Assembly: GCF_001039355.2 (NCBI RefSeq)
Contig: NW_019775996.1
Location: forward strand, 1 to 62,000
Length of the DNA: 62,000 nucleotides
From: Lingula anatina
Taxonomy: Eukaryota; Brachiopoda; Lingulata; Lingulida; Lingulidae
Direction of reading: 5' to 3'
How positions within the stretch are numbered: position 1 is the first letter of the stretch; each line of letters starts with the position of its first letter. The position numbers and the translations under genes were made by a program. Below the pieces are notes generated by a model. That model worked only from the letters and a program-made list of their open reading frames with translations. It made no database searches and was not told the DNA's origin. Shown piece by piece: positions 38,514 through 46,801 of the stretch.

Positions 38514-39552
38514 AAAAAAAAAAAAAAAAAACGTNAAATAAATAAATAAATAAATAAATAAATAAAAACCAAAATGTAAGTCTGAAAATTTGTGAAAAAA
38601 TAGCTTAAAATTTAGTCTACTACAGTTAAAAATAAAACATAATAATTATCTGAGCAGAAACAGAAACTATTGCTTTGAAACATCGATTGTATATAGGTGG
38701 AATCTTTCATTTAATTGGATTACCACTTCGAACTGGACTGTCTCTTACTCAAATAAACTGGAAATTTAGATCAGTTTACAAAATTTGTGAGACAGTCCCT
38801 CGATCTTTAAATTGCGCAGATTGGCCTGATCCCCGGTCCAAACAGTCCTCGTGGAACCAGACCAATGTAGGACACAATGCTTTTCACACCTAACCTGTCT
38901 CACCTAACACATTCCAGCTCCTGACTGTTACGACTGCAATAGCGGCTGGGGAGTATGCGCGCCTAGTGGAATCACTCAGCCGGGGTGGGTAGGCAAGACG
39001 CCGTGCCCCAAAACTAAGACGTGCTTCATAAGACGCGACAAAGGAGGCTGTAAGTTCTAACCATTTGTATTTTTGTATATTTGTTTATTACATAAATACA
39101 GTGAGTGGTAGACCTTTATATAAGAAAAAATATATAATAAAATCCTAATAAATAAATAAATAAATTGATTAATGAGTACAAAATACCAATTTCTGATTCA
39201 TTTTATTTGGCAACAGCTCTTAGAATTACTAGTGCCAGTGAAGGACGTGTGTTTTATTCTATGCCTAATGTATGTTTTTAAACGCATTATTTAAGTCTAA
39301 TAAATGATCAATGTATGTTCATTTATTTTAACTTGCTTCTTGTGTATTTAAAATTTTTCACCAAGTTACATTTTAAATCTCGTTACAGACGTGTACCGCG
39401 GCTGCGCAGACGCCTGGCCCGCTCTGGCGTCCATAGCAACGAGCCAAGCTGACGGCCTGTCGTGTATCTCGGGCAAACAGCTCCGCTACAGCAGCTACGT
39501 GGACGTTTGGTGTTTCTGCCGGGGAGACCGCTGTAACGGCGGCGGCATGTAA
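23742..39552 (+). CDS. Secreted protein: signal peptide, 14 TSRs, Pro-rich linker, LU module (isoform A)
   Basis: Seventeen exons, 2598 nt, 865 aa, all junctions GT-AG and all internal exons phase 1-1: 14 single-TSR exons, a linker exon and two LU exons ending in TAA at 39550-39552. TSRs (thrombospondin type 1 repeats) bind glycosaminoglycans and matrix or cell-surface proteins and are modified in the ER; the WxxW tryptophans (C-mannosylation) and CSxS/TCG (O-fucosylation) motifs are visible in most repeats here, each with six cysteines. The terminal LU module has ten cysteines and the CN end typical of Ly6/uPAR folds, without a hydrophobic GPI tail, so the product should be soluble. No metalloprotease, TM or other domain was found. 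From TSR9 on, the locus is repeated downstream; the true exon choice needs transcripts. Start: first ATG in an ACCACCATGC context followed by a signal peptide. Confidence 0.75.
23953..26999 (+). other. TSR gene intron 1 (3.0 kb)
   Basis: Contains an AAAT microsatellite flanked by two copies of the exon 1 end (23944 and 24014), a 52-bp tandem pair at 25186-25284 containing CAACCACTGTGGTACCTGGA, and a short fragment at 25711-25738 (TTGGCGGAAGTCTGAGCTCTC-like) resembling the repeat end at 55.6 kb. No exon was seen. Confidence 0.5.
25186..25284 (+). repeat. Two-copy tandem repeat with G-runs
   Basis: Two almost identical units: a run of 10-12 G, then CAACCACTGTGGTACCTGGA and CCGCCTCCCTCAA. Confidence 0.85.
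27000..27140 (+). CDS. TSR2 exon
   Basis: Acceptor CACTTTCAG, donor TGCG|GTAAGT, 141 nt, phase 1-1. Encodes [18 protein letters not shown] and six cysteines ending LVNC. Confidence 0.9.
27141..29450 (+). other. Intron between TSR2 and TSR3 (2.3 kb)
   Basis: Nothing coding was recognised; an (ATT)n run lies at 29358-29387 and an A-rich tract near 27440-27500. Confidence 0.5.
29451..29612 (+). CDS. TSR3 exon
   Basis: Acceptor CTCTTCCAG, donor GTTA|GTAAGT, 162 nt, phase 1-1. Encodes [20 protein letters not shown], then a six-cysteine repeat ending LLDCPTIV. An (ATT)n/(CAT)n microsatellite follows at 29652-29713. Confidence 0.9.
29613..30283 (+). other. Intron between TSR3 and TSR4
   Basis: Starts with the (ATT)n/(ATC)n run at 29652-29713; the rest is AT-rich and shows no feature. 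Confidence 0.5.
30284..30433 (+). CDS. TSR4 exon
   Basis: Acceptor GATTTTAG, donor TGTC|GTACGT, 150 nt, phase 1-1. [17 protein letters not shown], then [12 protein letters not shown] and CDAGAC. First of five 150-nt exons (TSR4-8) that share the DGAC...CDAG-type ending and the GTACGT/GTATGT donor, so they arose by recent tandem duplication. Confidence 0.9.
30434..30876 (+). other. Intron between TSR4 and TSR5
   Basis: 443 bp, AT-rich, no feature seen. Confidence 0.5.
30877..31026 (+). CDS. TSR5 exon
   Basis: Acceptor TTTTCTAG, donor TGTC|GTACGT, 150 nt, phase 1-1. [36 protein letters not shown]. Confidence 0.9.
31304..31453 (+). CDS. TSR6 exon
   Basis: Acceptor AATTTTCAG, donor TGTC|GTACGT, 150 nt, phase 1-1. 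[37 protein letters not shown]; closest to TSR5. Confidence 0.9.
31892..32041 (+). CDS. TSR7 exon
   Basis: Acceptor ATATTTTAG, donor TGTC|GTATGT, 150 nt, phase 1-1. [37 protein letters not shown]. Confidence 0.9.
32042..33143 (+). other. Intron between TSR7 and TSR8
   Basis: 1.1 kb, AT-rich, no exon or repeat recognised. Confidence 0.5.
33144..33293 (+). CDS. TSR8 exon
   Basis: Acceptor CCTTTCCAG, donor TGTC|GTACGT, 150 nt, phase 1-1. [36 protein letters not shown]. Last TSR before the duplicated block. Confidence 0.9.
33717..33860 (+). CDS. TSR9 exon
   Basis: Acceptor CGTTTTCAG, donor GAAG|GTGAGG, 144 nt, phase 1-1. [32 protein letters not shown], ending VLAICE. A (GA)n tract follows the donor at 33894-33945. 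Confidence 0.9.
34103..34267 (+). CDS. TSR10 exon
   Basis: Acceptor CCACTCCAG, donor GACA|GTAAGT, 165 nt, phase 1-1. [29 protein letters not shown], ending DCFIACD. Near-identical to TSR12 and to the copy at 42775. Confidence 0.9.
34268..34654 (+). other. Intron between TSR10 and TSR11
   Basis: 387 bp; resembles the introns at 35266-35887 and 42940-43245. No other feature. Confidence 0.6.
34655..34810 (+). CDS. TSR11 exon
   Basis: Acceptor CCCTACAG, donor TGTC|GTAAGT, 156 nt, phase 1-1. [18 protein letters not shown], with three spaced tryptophans, then [18 protein letters not shown]. Near-identical to TSR13. Confidence 0.9.
34821..34911 (+). repeat. (TG)n(AG)n microsatellite next to splice donor
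   Basis: Begins 10 bp after the TSR11 donor. Equivalent tracts follow the donors of TSR13 (36055-36170) and its copy (43411-43523). Confidence 0.9.
35101..35265 (+). CDS. TSR12 exon
   Basis: Acceptor CCACTCCAG, donor GACA|GTAAGT, 165 nt, phase 1-1. [20 protein letters not shown], ending DCFIACD. A second AG 12 bp upstream (35088) is in frame and would add four residues. Confidence 0.9.
35318..35545. mobile_element. hAT-like MITE in TSR intron
   Basis: 228 bp; left end CAGGGGCGGACCCAGGA, right end ATCCGCCACTG, with CAAAT on both flanks (35313-35317 and 35546-35550). It is absent from the equivalent introns after TSR10 and at 42940-43245, so it inserted after the TSR pair duplicated. Confidence 0.7.
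35888..36043 (+). CDS. TSR13 exon
   Basis: Acceptor CCCCACAG, donor TGTC|GTAAGT, 156 nt, phase 1-1. [36 protein letters not shown]. Confidence 0.9.
36126..36170 (+). repeat. (GA)n microsatellite
   Basis: Pure GA run following a GT-rich stretch after the TSR13 donor. Confidence 0.9.
36283..36426 (+). CDS. TSR14 exon
   Basis: Acceptor CACTTCCCAG, donor GAAG|GTAAGT, 144 nt, phase 1-1. [30 protein letters not shown], ending CSIICE. Confidence 0.9.
36427..38208 (+). other. Intron between TSR14 and linker exon
   Basis: 1.8 kb, matched along its length by 43864-45655. No exon or clear repeat; short open frames show no motifs. Confidence 0.5.
38209..38316 (+). CDS. Pro/Val-rich linker exon
   Basis: Acceptor CGTTTTCAG, donor GGAA|GTAAGT, 108 nt, phase 1-1. 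Encodes 36 residues without cysteine, starting [18 protein letters not shown], an extended spacer between TSR14 and the LU module. Confidence 0.85.
38317..38917 (+). other. Intron with A-rich tract
   Basis: Holds a long A-run and AATA repeat at 38480-38566 containing a single N at 38535; absent from the copy at 45764-46139. Confidence 0.6.
38918..39049 (+). CDS. LU-A module, first exon
   Basis: Acceptor ACATTCCAG, donor GGCT|GTAAGT, 132 nt, phase 1-1. [17 protein letters not shown], then [19 protein letters not shown], then KGG: cysteines 1-5 of a ten-cysteine Ly6/uPAR-type fold (CxxC start). Confidence 0.85.
39389..39552 (+). CDS. LU-A module, terminal exon
   Basis: Acceptor CGTTACAG, stop TAA at 39550-39552. 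[14 protein letters not shown], then LSCISGKQ, then [14 protein letters not shown]: cysteines 6-10 and the CN ending seen in Ly6/uPAR/quiver-type proteins. Nothing hydrophobic follows, so no GPI signal. Confidence 0.85.
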
Positions 39553-41246
39553 ACCACGCACCTGTCTCTTGTAACTTAAAGGACATTTGGAGCTTTCTAT
39601 CCTGGTTTAATTGTTAAACTATAAAGTTTCATATGGAAAAAATGTCGAATTTAATGAAAGTGACGAAGAACTAAAGACTTCCCTAATCCCTAATCAACGG
39701 GTGTGTGCAAATAGAAAAATCCGAGATTGGAGATGCTGTTTTAATTTATAGGAACTATACATACGGCGTGTATCTTAAAGTGTAAAACTCAATTACGTGT
39801 AGTCGTTTTTTTCACACGTCATAGTCAGCATGTTGCTGTAGACAGCGCATAATGATATTTCTATCTTAACCATGTTAAGAATCATAATTGACTGCATACG
39901 TTCAATGTGAAGCATAATTATAGGACTGTCAATTAGTCGTGCAAGCTGTAATGTAATAAGGCAATTATTGTAAAAAATCTCAATATTAAGAAAGAAAGCT
40001 GTAGCTTAACCTGCATGTAGGATATATAATGGCCTTATCAGGCGAGATCTGTAAGGCTGTATTCCCATAGATTTTAGATCGATCTATCCCCGCGGGGAGT
40101 CTCACTAGATTACTGTCAGATAATCCGGCTTAAATGTCCGTCCCGCCTACTACAAGCTGTAAGGGGGTAATTAACTTTTGTATCCGCTCGGCTGACAGCT
40201 GTTTAGCGTGAACCCCCAGGGAGTTAGGTCGATCTAAAGTAGATCGATCTAATTTTTGGAAATGGGGTCTAAGTGAAATGCCGTTGAGCTCTAGGTAGCC
40301 GCTACATTAGATCATTTTTCACAGGCAGTTGGCATTTGCTGGGAAACTAACTTGTATGAAGACAATTTATCTTGGCTGACTGATAACCTGTGAAACTTTC
40401 CCGTAACATGATTCAAACCTTGTTATTGAATTACACAGAGTAAGACTTACATGTAAAGGAATGCAAAAGACTATTGAATAAGTCGAAAATTGCGGTCTTG
40501 ACACACCAAAGCAACTGTATGAAAAATAACACCTATATTTTTTAAGAAATAAAGATTTACTGATTTTTTTCTACACGGTTTTTATTGGTTATGAGCAACA
40601 TGCTAGGGTCAGTTCACAAAATACCGTAACATAAACCCGAATATTGGACTCGACTCTGGAAATAAAACTTTATAGTCAGCATTGACTGTGGATAGAACAT
40701 TGCAAGTACTGGTCAATTTAATGAATGAAAGGTATAGATTCTGCTTCAGACCACTATGATATTGGCGGTGTTGGTTTGCTGACAGTTTGCTTTATTCCCC
40801 AGTGTTGTTCATTTCTGACAACAGGACAGATCGAAATGTGTACATGTATTAGTATACCAAGCTCGTCATACATGTATGTGACTTTCTTGGAGAAACATTA
40901 TAAATTTCAAACGCCATTTTCTGAAAACCAGAAGTAAAGGACAGAACGTTGTAATTTTCACTGGTTAACTGAAGTTTGGTCTTCTTGATCATTTTTGTAT
41001 TGTCAACCTTTGTCTTCATTTGGATAAGTTTTTTTAAAAAAATTAATTATTATAAGATTAAATTATGTTTTTGTCTTGGCAGCAGCTAGAAGCTACATGC
41101 ATTACCATGTGATCGAGCGGAGACTGTCGTTTCCTGTTGCTTTGTGAATGTAGATAAGTGACAAAACAAATTAAGTAATAAATAAATAAAAACATCAGAT
41201 CATTAAACTGTGACGTAACTTTATTATTGTGACGTCACATTTCCAG
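39553..41246 (+). other. 3'UTR/intergenic stretch after LU-A
   Basis: Contains the MITE at 40055-40269 and candidate AATAAA signals at 40548-40553 and near 40660. The whole stretch is matched at 46802-48478. No exon between them. Confidence 0.5.
40055..40269 (-). mobile_element. Harbinger-like MITE, copy 4 (215 bp)
   Basis: GGCTGTATTCCC ... GGAAATGGGGTC, flanked by TAA on both sides (40052-40054 and 40270-40272). It is present at the same place in the second unit, so it inserted before the two copies diverged. Confidence 0.85.
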
Positions 41247-41441
41247 TCACGCCCCCAGTGATAGTCCAGTGGTCAGCATGGGCTTTCACCAGCGACTGCT
41301 CCGTGTCCTGCGGAACTGGACGGAGGACAAGGTCAAGGACGTGCCCAGTGCCCGGAGGTTGCCTGGGGTCAAACCTGGACTATCTGGAATGTGTTCAGAA
41401 ACCATGTCAAGGTGAAGGTCAAGGCCAAGGTCCAGATAAAG
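41247..41441 (+). CDS. TSR-Q exon (copy 1)
   Basis: Acceptor CATTTCCAG, donor AAAG|GTAGGT, 195 nt, phase 1-1. PPVIVQWSAWAFTSDCSVSC, then CVQKPC followed by a short tail EGQGQGPDKG. An earlier donor (CAAG|GTGAAG after 41411) is also in phase 1. It lies after the LU-A stop, has no start codon or signal peptide, and so must be joined to upstream TSRs as an alternative to the LU-A end. Confidence 0.8.
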
Positions 41442-42108
41442 GTAGGTTCCGTCGATGATTTTGAAGATTAATAACAGCTATGAGTAAATGTGGTCAATGT
41501 GGGTGTACAATGCCATAGCTAGATAAATGTATACTAACTGCGTTTGAAAAATCACAAAACTTATATTCTCTAGGTCTACCTATCCGGCAAAGCTACTCAC
41601 TTATTAAAAGTCCCAAATTCGGACCTTAAAAGCGATTTTACCCCCTAAATAAAAGCCCATGATGTCGAGCTGTCCTTATGAAATATACAAGGCTACTCTG
41701 ATGGTCTAAGTGCTCTGAAAGTAGGTGAAACTTTTGAAGTTTGATGAAATTCGACTTGGCGGTAAAATCTCTTAGGCTTATAGGATACCTTTAACCTAGC
41801 TATCAGCAGTAGCTGGTTGTTGGCACGCGTATATAGATTTTCTAAAACTCAAGAACTTGAATATGAGGCACACGGCCAAGGTAATCAGGATTTGGCGGTT
41901 CATGGGGCATATGCTAGGCAATGTCTGCGGTGTCTGGCTCTCTGTGTGCGACACATGTATTAAGTGACGTGATGTGTATTACGCATTGTCGCAGGTGTTA
42001 CGCAATAGTTCGTTTTTTTTTTGTTGCTCACAACGGAAGTCAAGGAACACCAAGGGAATTGGTATGATTTGATTCAAGAACCTTTTGCGGAGAAGTTCAA
42101 ACATCATC
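41442..42108 (+). other. Stretch after TSR-Q to the unit junction
   Basis: Non-coding; matched at 48674-49344. It ends at an N (42109). Confidence 0.6.
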
Positions 42109-42378
42109 NTATGATAACTTCACATTTTTTCTGACCTGACTAACCCTTTCATCCTTATTTAATGTTTTAATAAAGTATATTGTATTCAATCTCATATATC
42201 CCAGTTCGTATGCGTTCTGCTTGATGCATACCCCTTTCTGCTTGAATGCATTTTCTTTTGTACATAGGTGTACACTGTACTGTGCTAACTGTGAATATAT
42301 ATCTGTACCATTAAATCGAGGAATCAAATATGTTGCACAGATATAAAGTTATCTATATATAAATAAAATCGTTTTCAG

Positions 42379-42522
42379 CTGACGTGTACTCTCCCTGGAC
42401 CCCGTGGGGTGATTGTTCTCGTTCATGTGGACAGGGAATGCAGGAACGCAGCCGCTTCTGTACTGGGCGCTGCTTTGAACCGACTAAAGAAACCAGAGCG
42501 TGCGTGCTGGCTATCTGTGAAG
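42379..42522 (+). CDS. TSR9-like exon (copy 2)
   Basis: 144 nt, phase 1-1, acceptor CGTTTTCAG, donor [32 protein letters not shown] where TSR9 has ETREC. A (GA)n tract follows at 42548-42608. Confidence 0.85.
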
Positions 42523-42547
42523 GTGAGGGGAATCTCGCGAGATTATC

Positions 42548-42583
<36 letters not shown>

Positions 42584-42774
42584 GTCGAGAGAGAGAGAGA
42601 GAGAGAGGGAGGGAGGGGGAGGAGAGTTTACAATTATACCCGCACATATCTGAAGCATCATGATTTATGACATCATATTACATAGCTGCAAATATGAAAC
42701 ATATTGCTCTTTGTATGGTACTGATTATAAATGAACACGTCCTGCTTAAATGTTAATACCATTGTCCTCTCCAG

Positions 42775-42939
42775 TCCCAGTATGGACGCAGTGGTCAACC
42801 TACAGTCCGTGCAGTGCCACCTGTGATAATGGCGGCGGTCAGGGTGTCCAGGAAAGGACCCGGATCTGTCCTTCTAATGACCCTACCCAGTGTCCAGGAG
42901 TCGACAGAGAGACCAGGGACTGCTTCATTGCCTGTGACA
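42775..42939 (+). CDS. TSR10/12-like exon (copy 2)
   Basis: 165 nt, phase 1-1, donor GACA|GTACGT instead of [26 protein letters not shown], ending DCFIACD. Only one such exon is present here, against two in unit 1. Confidence 0.85.
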
Positions 42940-43245
42940 GTACGTACACGACGGGAACTTAAATTGGCGCATGAAAATATAATCACAGAAGTATTATAAC
43001 TTCCAGTATACTTAAATATAATTAAAATAAATATAGCAGTAAGATAAATATAGTAATAATATTGGCTTTGTCTCATTGCGCTTGATTAGTTATTTTCAAG
43101 AAGGAGGGGGATGTGAAACAACTGTTACCCTGGGACACCTTCGTTTAGTTTAAGTTGTATGTCTTATGAAGTGCACTGGAAGGCACTATCTCTGAATATT
43201 TCAATAATTTAACGCCTTTAATCCATGTTTTTCCCCTCCCAACAG

Positions 43246-43401
43246 CTGCGTCTTGGGCCAACTGGCTGGAGTGGGGTCAGTGTTCAGTGACCTGTGGTCA
43301 AGGCGTCCAGGAGAGACAGAGATTCTGTGCACGTGCTTTCCCCACCCTTACCTGTCCTGGGGAGGGCAAGCAGACGAGAACCTGCTCTGCGGGACTGTGT
43401 C
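43246..43401 (+). CDS. TSR11/13-like exon (copy 2)
   Basis: 156 nt, phase 1-1, acceptor CCCAACAG, donor [44 protein letters not shown]. Confidence 0.85.
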
Positions 43402-43410
43402 GTAAGTTAT

Positions 43411-43480
43411 CTGTGTGTGTGTGTGTGTGTGTGTGTGTGCCTGTTTGTGTATGTGCATGCATGTGTGTGTGCGTGTGTGC

Positions 43481-43523
<43 letters not shown>
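43411..43523 (+). repeat. (TG)n(GA)n microsatellite next to splice donor
   Basis: Starts 9 bp after the donor of the preceding TSR exon, as in both unit 1 counterparts. Confidence 0.9.
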
Positions 43524-43525
<2 letters not shown>

Positions 43526-43719
43526 TCGGTCATTTTTGACTGGGCATGATTGTTTGTCAAATAAGAACAACTATTAAGTACACTTTAACTTCAGAATTAT
43601 CAATGTCATGAAATAAAAAAAATATGGGAACCTAAATTAAGCGATTTCATTGAACAGTTTCGAATACCGTTAAAAAACTGTCGGGGAAGTTAACCACGTT
43701 TCCTCTCTCCACTTCCCAG

Positions 43720-43863
43720 CCTCTCAGTACACGCAGTGGGGTGTATGGGGACAGTGCTCCGTCAGCTGTGGAGACGGCATACAGAGAAGAAACCGGATAT
43801 GTCTGGGTGGCGCATGCGCAGATCCCACATCAGAGACGAGGCCCTGCAGCATTATTTGTGAAG
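43720..43863 (+). CDS. TSR14-like exon (copy 2)
   Basis: 144 nt, phase 1-1. [30 protein letters not shown], ending CSIICE; one T-to-S change in the CSVTC motif and two others against TSR14. Confidence 0.85.
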
Positions 43864-45655
43864 GTAAGTAATTGCGTGTACACAAAATTGAAACGGAGTG
43901 TATTTTGACCTACAGTATTGGTCATTGGGATTATGTGTATTGGCAATTTCAACCGCGGCGATTTTTTTAAACCCCATAAATGCAGCAAACACAGAACGTT
44001 TTGATAAGGATATCACAAGTTACATAATTAAAACAAACATAGAATTAAATAAATAGAATAAATTAACGTTCCGTGTTTGCTGGGAAGACAGGAAGTTGCC
44101 AGTGGCAATGTGTCAGAGGTTAATATTCTAGAAGACCACTGGTCTTACACGTAGGTCCAGCAAGTACACCTTTCTTTAGATGACTTTCCAAGACAATTTG
44201 CTTCTCGAATAGATTTACACATAGAAGATTCTGTTTGAAATCCCATTAAATTTTCACCATTTAGCTGCGTGTGCATTTGTACTAATTTGGTGATGGAATG
44301 ATAAGCTTGCTTGGTAGTTTTGTAGCCCAGAATACACCCGTAGAACCCATATGTGTTTTAACAGCATGGTTAACAATCACCTGGGTTTTTCCGGTAGATT
44401 TTAGAAGTACTAGTAAATGTATGCCACACATCCACCTACACTGATACCACCGACTGACTTGTCTACACAGGAGGTCCCCTTACCTTATTTGTAGAATTGA
44501 GAAAAAATCGTTATTGGAATCCGCATACATTTATATATCCAAACTATTATCGTGTCAGTTATGTGTAAATTAACACAGCTTTTTTTTATCCGCAATTAAC
44601 TTGAACGGACCTTCGTTTGTCCCGTTTATGTACTGACGTGTTGGTTTTGTCTTTTCCGGTAACGTTAAAACCTTACACCTTCATTGTATCTCGTCGTTCA
44701 TTGTTTGCCATCAGCTTTCCTCGTTCCTTGCGTCATTTTGCCTCCCGAAATGCTTTGATCCCTAAACTCACTAAATGTTCAGTATACCTTAATATGTAAC
44801 GTGCAAATATATAAAATTAACAGCTTTTCCCATCCACAATATTATTAACATAAATTTGGTGGATTTCGCTGGGAGATTATCCGTCTATTTGATCCCTAAT
44901 GAACCAGTTGTAATTGACAAACATTTGTTTATATTTATTCCAACCCAAGTAATTTATTTAACGTTTATATGAAATGTTTACCGGTATTTCGACACGGTTC
45001 TTAGGCGTATCAGCACAATCGTTTTTGTAACATTTTCCAAACACACATGATAGTTAAGCGCGATTTATAACGATACCGGTACCGCTATTTCACACCGCGA
45101 CATGGCCGTTGTACAGAAGTTTAGTGGAACTTCGAATCAGTTGGATGGTGGATGGTGACTTCTATCTTGTTAGTAGCGTAGTATTGATCGGTTAGATCAA
45201 ATAGTTTGGCGTGTGACTTATGTTGAAGGCAAGGTGGCTGGTAGACCAAGGAGACAGGGGTGGCATGGTGAAGTCGGAGATGTTTTCAGGTCCACACCGT
45301 AGTTTTTTTCTCTCAATGGTAAGTGACAGTGGTACCTTTGGGTGTTAACGCGCTGTAAGCATGTTGTGTGATAGATATAGTTTTCTTTGAGGGGTAGAAA
45401 CGAAATTTTCATCTTGCTAATGGAGGTGGCTTTAATTTGAAACATTCAATTTCAGACAACTGCTCAGGCATAACCCGTCTCCTGCTCTTGTTGTAATATC
45501 AAATATAATTTCTGTTATCATGTTGGATATTAGTGGCGTGAAATCAAACATAAGTGAAACATGTTTGGTCTGATTATTTAAGACATATGCCAATATGTAC
45601 TTGGCTACTGTTCCTCAATATCTGTATATGTATGTTTACTGATTGACGTTTTCAG
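43864..45655 (+). other. Intron before linker (copy 2)
   Basis: Match to 36427-38208; nothing coding. Confidence 0.5.
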
Positions 45656-45763
45656 CACCAAAACCTGTGGCCCCAGTTGTCCCAGTGGCTCCTGTGAACC
45701 CAAAACCGAACGGTCAAACGAACGTCATTCCCAGCGAACCGGTGAAACAACCTGTAATTGGAA
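45656..45763 (+). CDS. Pro/Val-rich linker exon (copy 2)
   Basis: 108 nt, phase 1-1. Starts [18 protein letters not shown]; two residue changes against copy 1 (V to A, M to I). Confidence 0.85.
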
Positions 45764-46139
45764 GTAAGTGGCACTTTGTGGAACTATGCCCTCATTGAAG
45801 TAAAGCTATAACCAGTTGTCATTTTTCCACTTATTAGCTTAGTAAATTAAAGCTACACAGGATGGTATGTTTGAGTTAATCTAAACCTATGACTTTTTAA
45901 TTAAACATAATAATTCTCTGAGGAGAAATAGAAACCGTTGGTTTGAAACATCGGTTATAAATAGGCGGAATGTTTCGTTAAATTGGATTACCACTTCAAA
46001 ATTCCTTTGTGAGACAGTCCCTTGATCTTTAAATTGCGCAGTATGGCCCGCTTCCCGGTCCAAGTAGTCCTCGTGGAACCAGACCAATGTAGGACACAAT
46101 GCTTTTCACATCTAACTCGTCTCACCTAACACATTCCAG

Positions 46140-46271
46140 CTCCTGACTGTTACGACTGCAATAGTGGCTGGGGAGTGTGTGCGCCTAGTGGAATCACTCA
46201 GCCGGGCTGGGTAGGCAAGACACCGTGCCCCAAAACTAAGACGTGCTTTATAAGACGCGACAAAGGAGGCT
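46140..46271 (+). CDS. LU-A module, first exon (copy 2)
   Basis: 132 nt, phase 1-1. Protein identical to the exon at 38918 with six silent differences by my count. Confidence 0.85.
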
Positions 46272-46637
46272 GTAAGTTGTGTTCATTTGTATTTTTGTAT
46301 ATTTGTTTATTACAGTGAGTGGTAGACCTTTATAGAAGAAAAATATGTAATAGAAATACTAAACAAATAAATAAATGAATGGATTAGTGAGAACAAAAGA
46401 TAAATTTCTGATTCATCTTGTTTGGCAACAGTTCTTAGAATTACTAGTGCCAGTGAAGGACGTGTGTTTTATTCTATGCCTAATGCCAGTTTCAACCATT
46501 CAGTACAAATATCGGAAGTATGTTTTTAAAAGGCATTATTTAAGTCTAATAAATGATCAATGTATGTTCATTTATTTTAACATGCTTCTTGTGTATTAAA
46601 AAATTTTCACCAAGTTAAATTTTAAATCTTGTTACAG

Positions 46638-46801
46638 ACGTGTACCGCGGCTGCGCAGACGCCTGGCCCGCTTTGGCGTCTATAGCGACGAGCCAAGCTG
46701 ACGGCCTGTCGTGTATATCGGGGAAGCAGCTCCGCTACAGCAGCTACGTGGACGTGTGGTGTTTCTGCCGGGGAGACCGCTGTAATGGCGGCGGCATGTA
46801 A
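46638..46801 (+). CDS. LU-A module, terminal exon (copy 2)
   Basis: 164 nt, stop TAA at 46799-46801. Protein identical to 39389-39552 with eight silent differences by my count. Candidate AATAAA at 47777-47782. Confidence 0.85.

Larger units (their letters stand above)
33435..42108 (+). repeat. Large tandem repeat unit 1 (8.7 kb)
   Basis: From a TATGAT...ACATTTTTTCTGACCTG match to AGAAGTTCAAACATC the sequence is repeated at 42110-49344. It carries TSR9-14, the linker, LU-A, a MITE and TSR-Q. Introns as well as exons match closely. An N at 42109 separates the units. Confidence 0.85.

Noticed and set aside
39373-39586. Minus-strand frames over the LU-A terminal exon (and likewise at 46622-46849)
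   Set aside because: Shadows of the GC-rich exon; the plus strand has the splice sites and cysteine pattern.
41247-46801. Treating the second unit as a complete independent gene
   Set aside because: No signal-peptide or start exon was found between 39552 and 42379; more likely alternative ends or an allelic copy.
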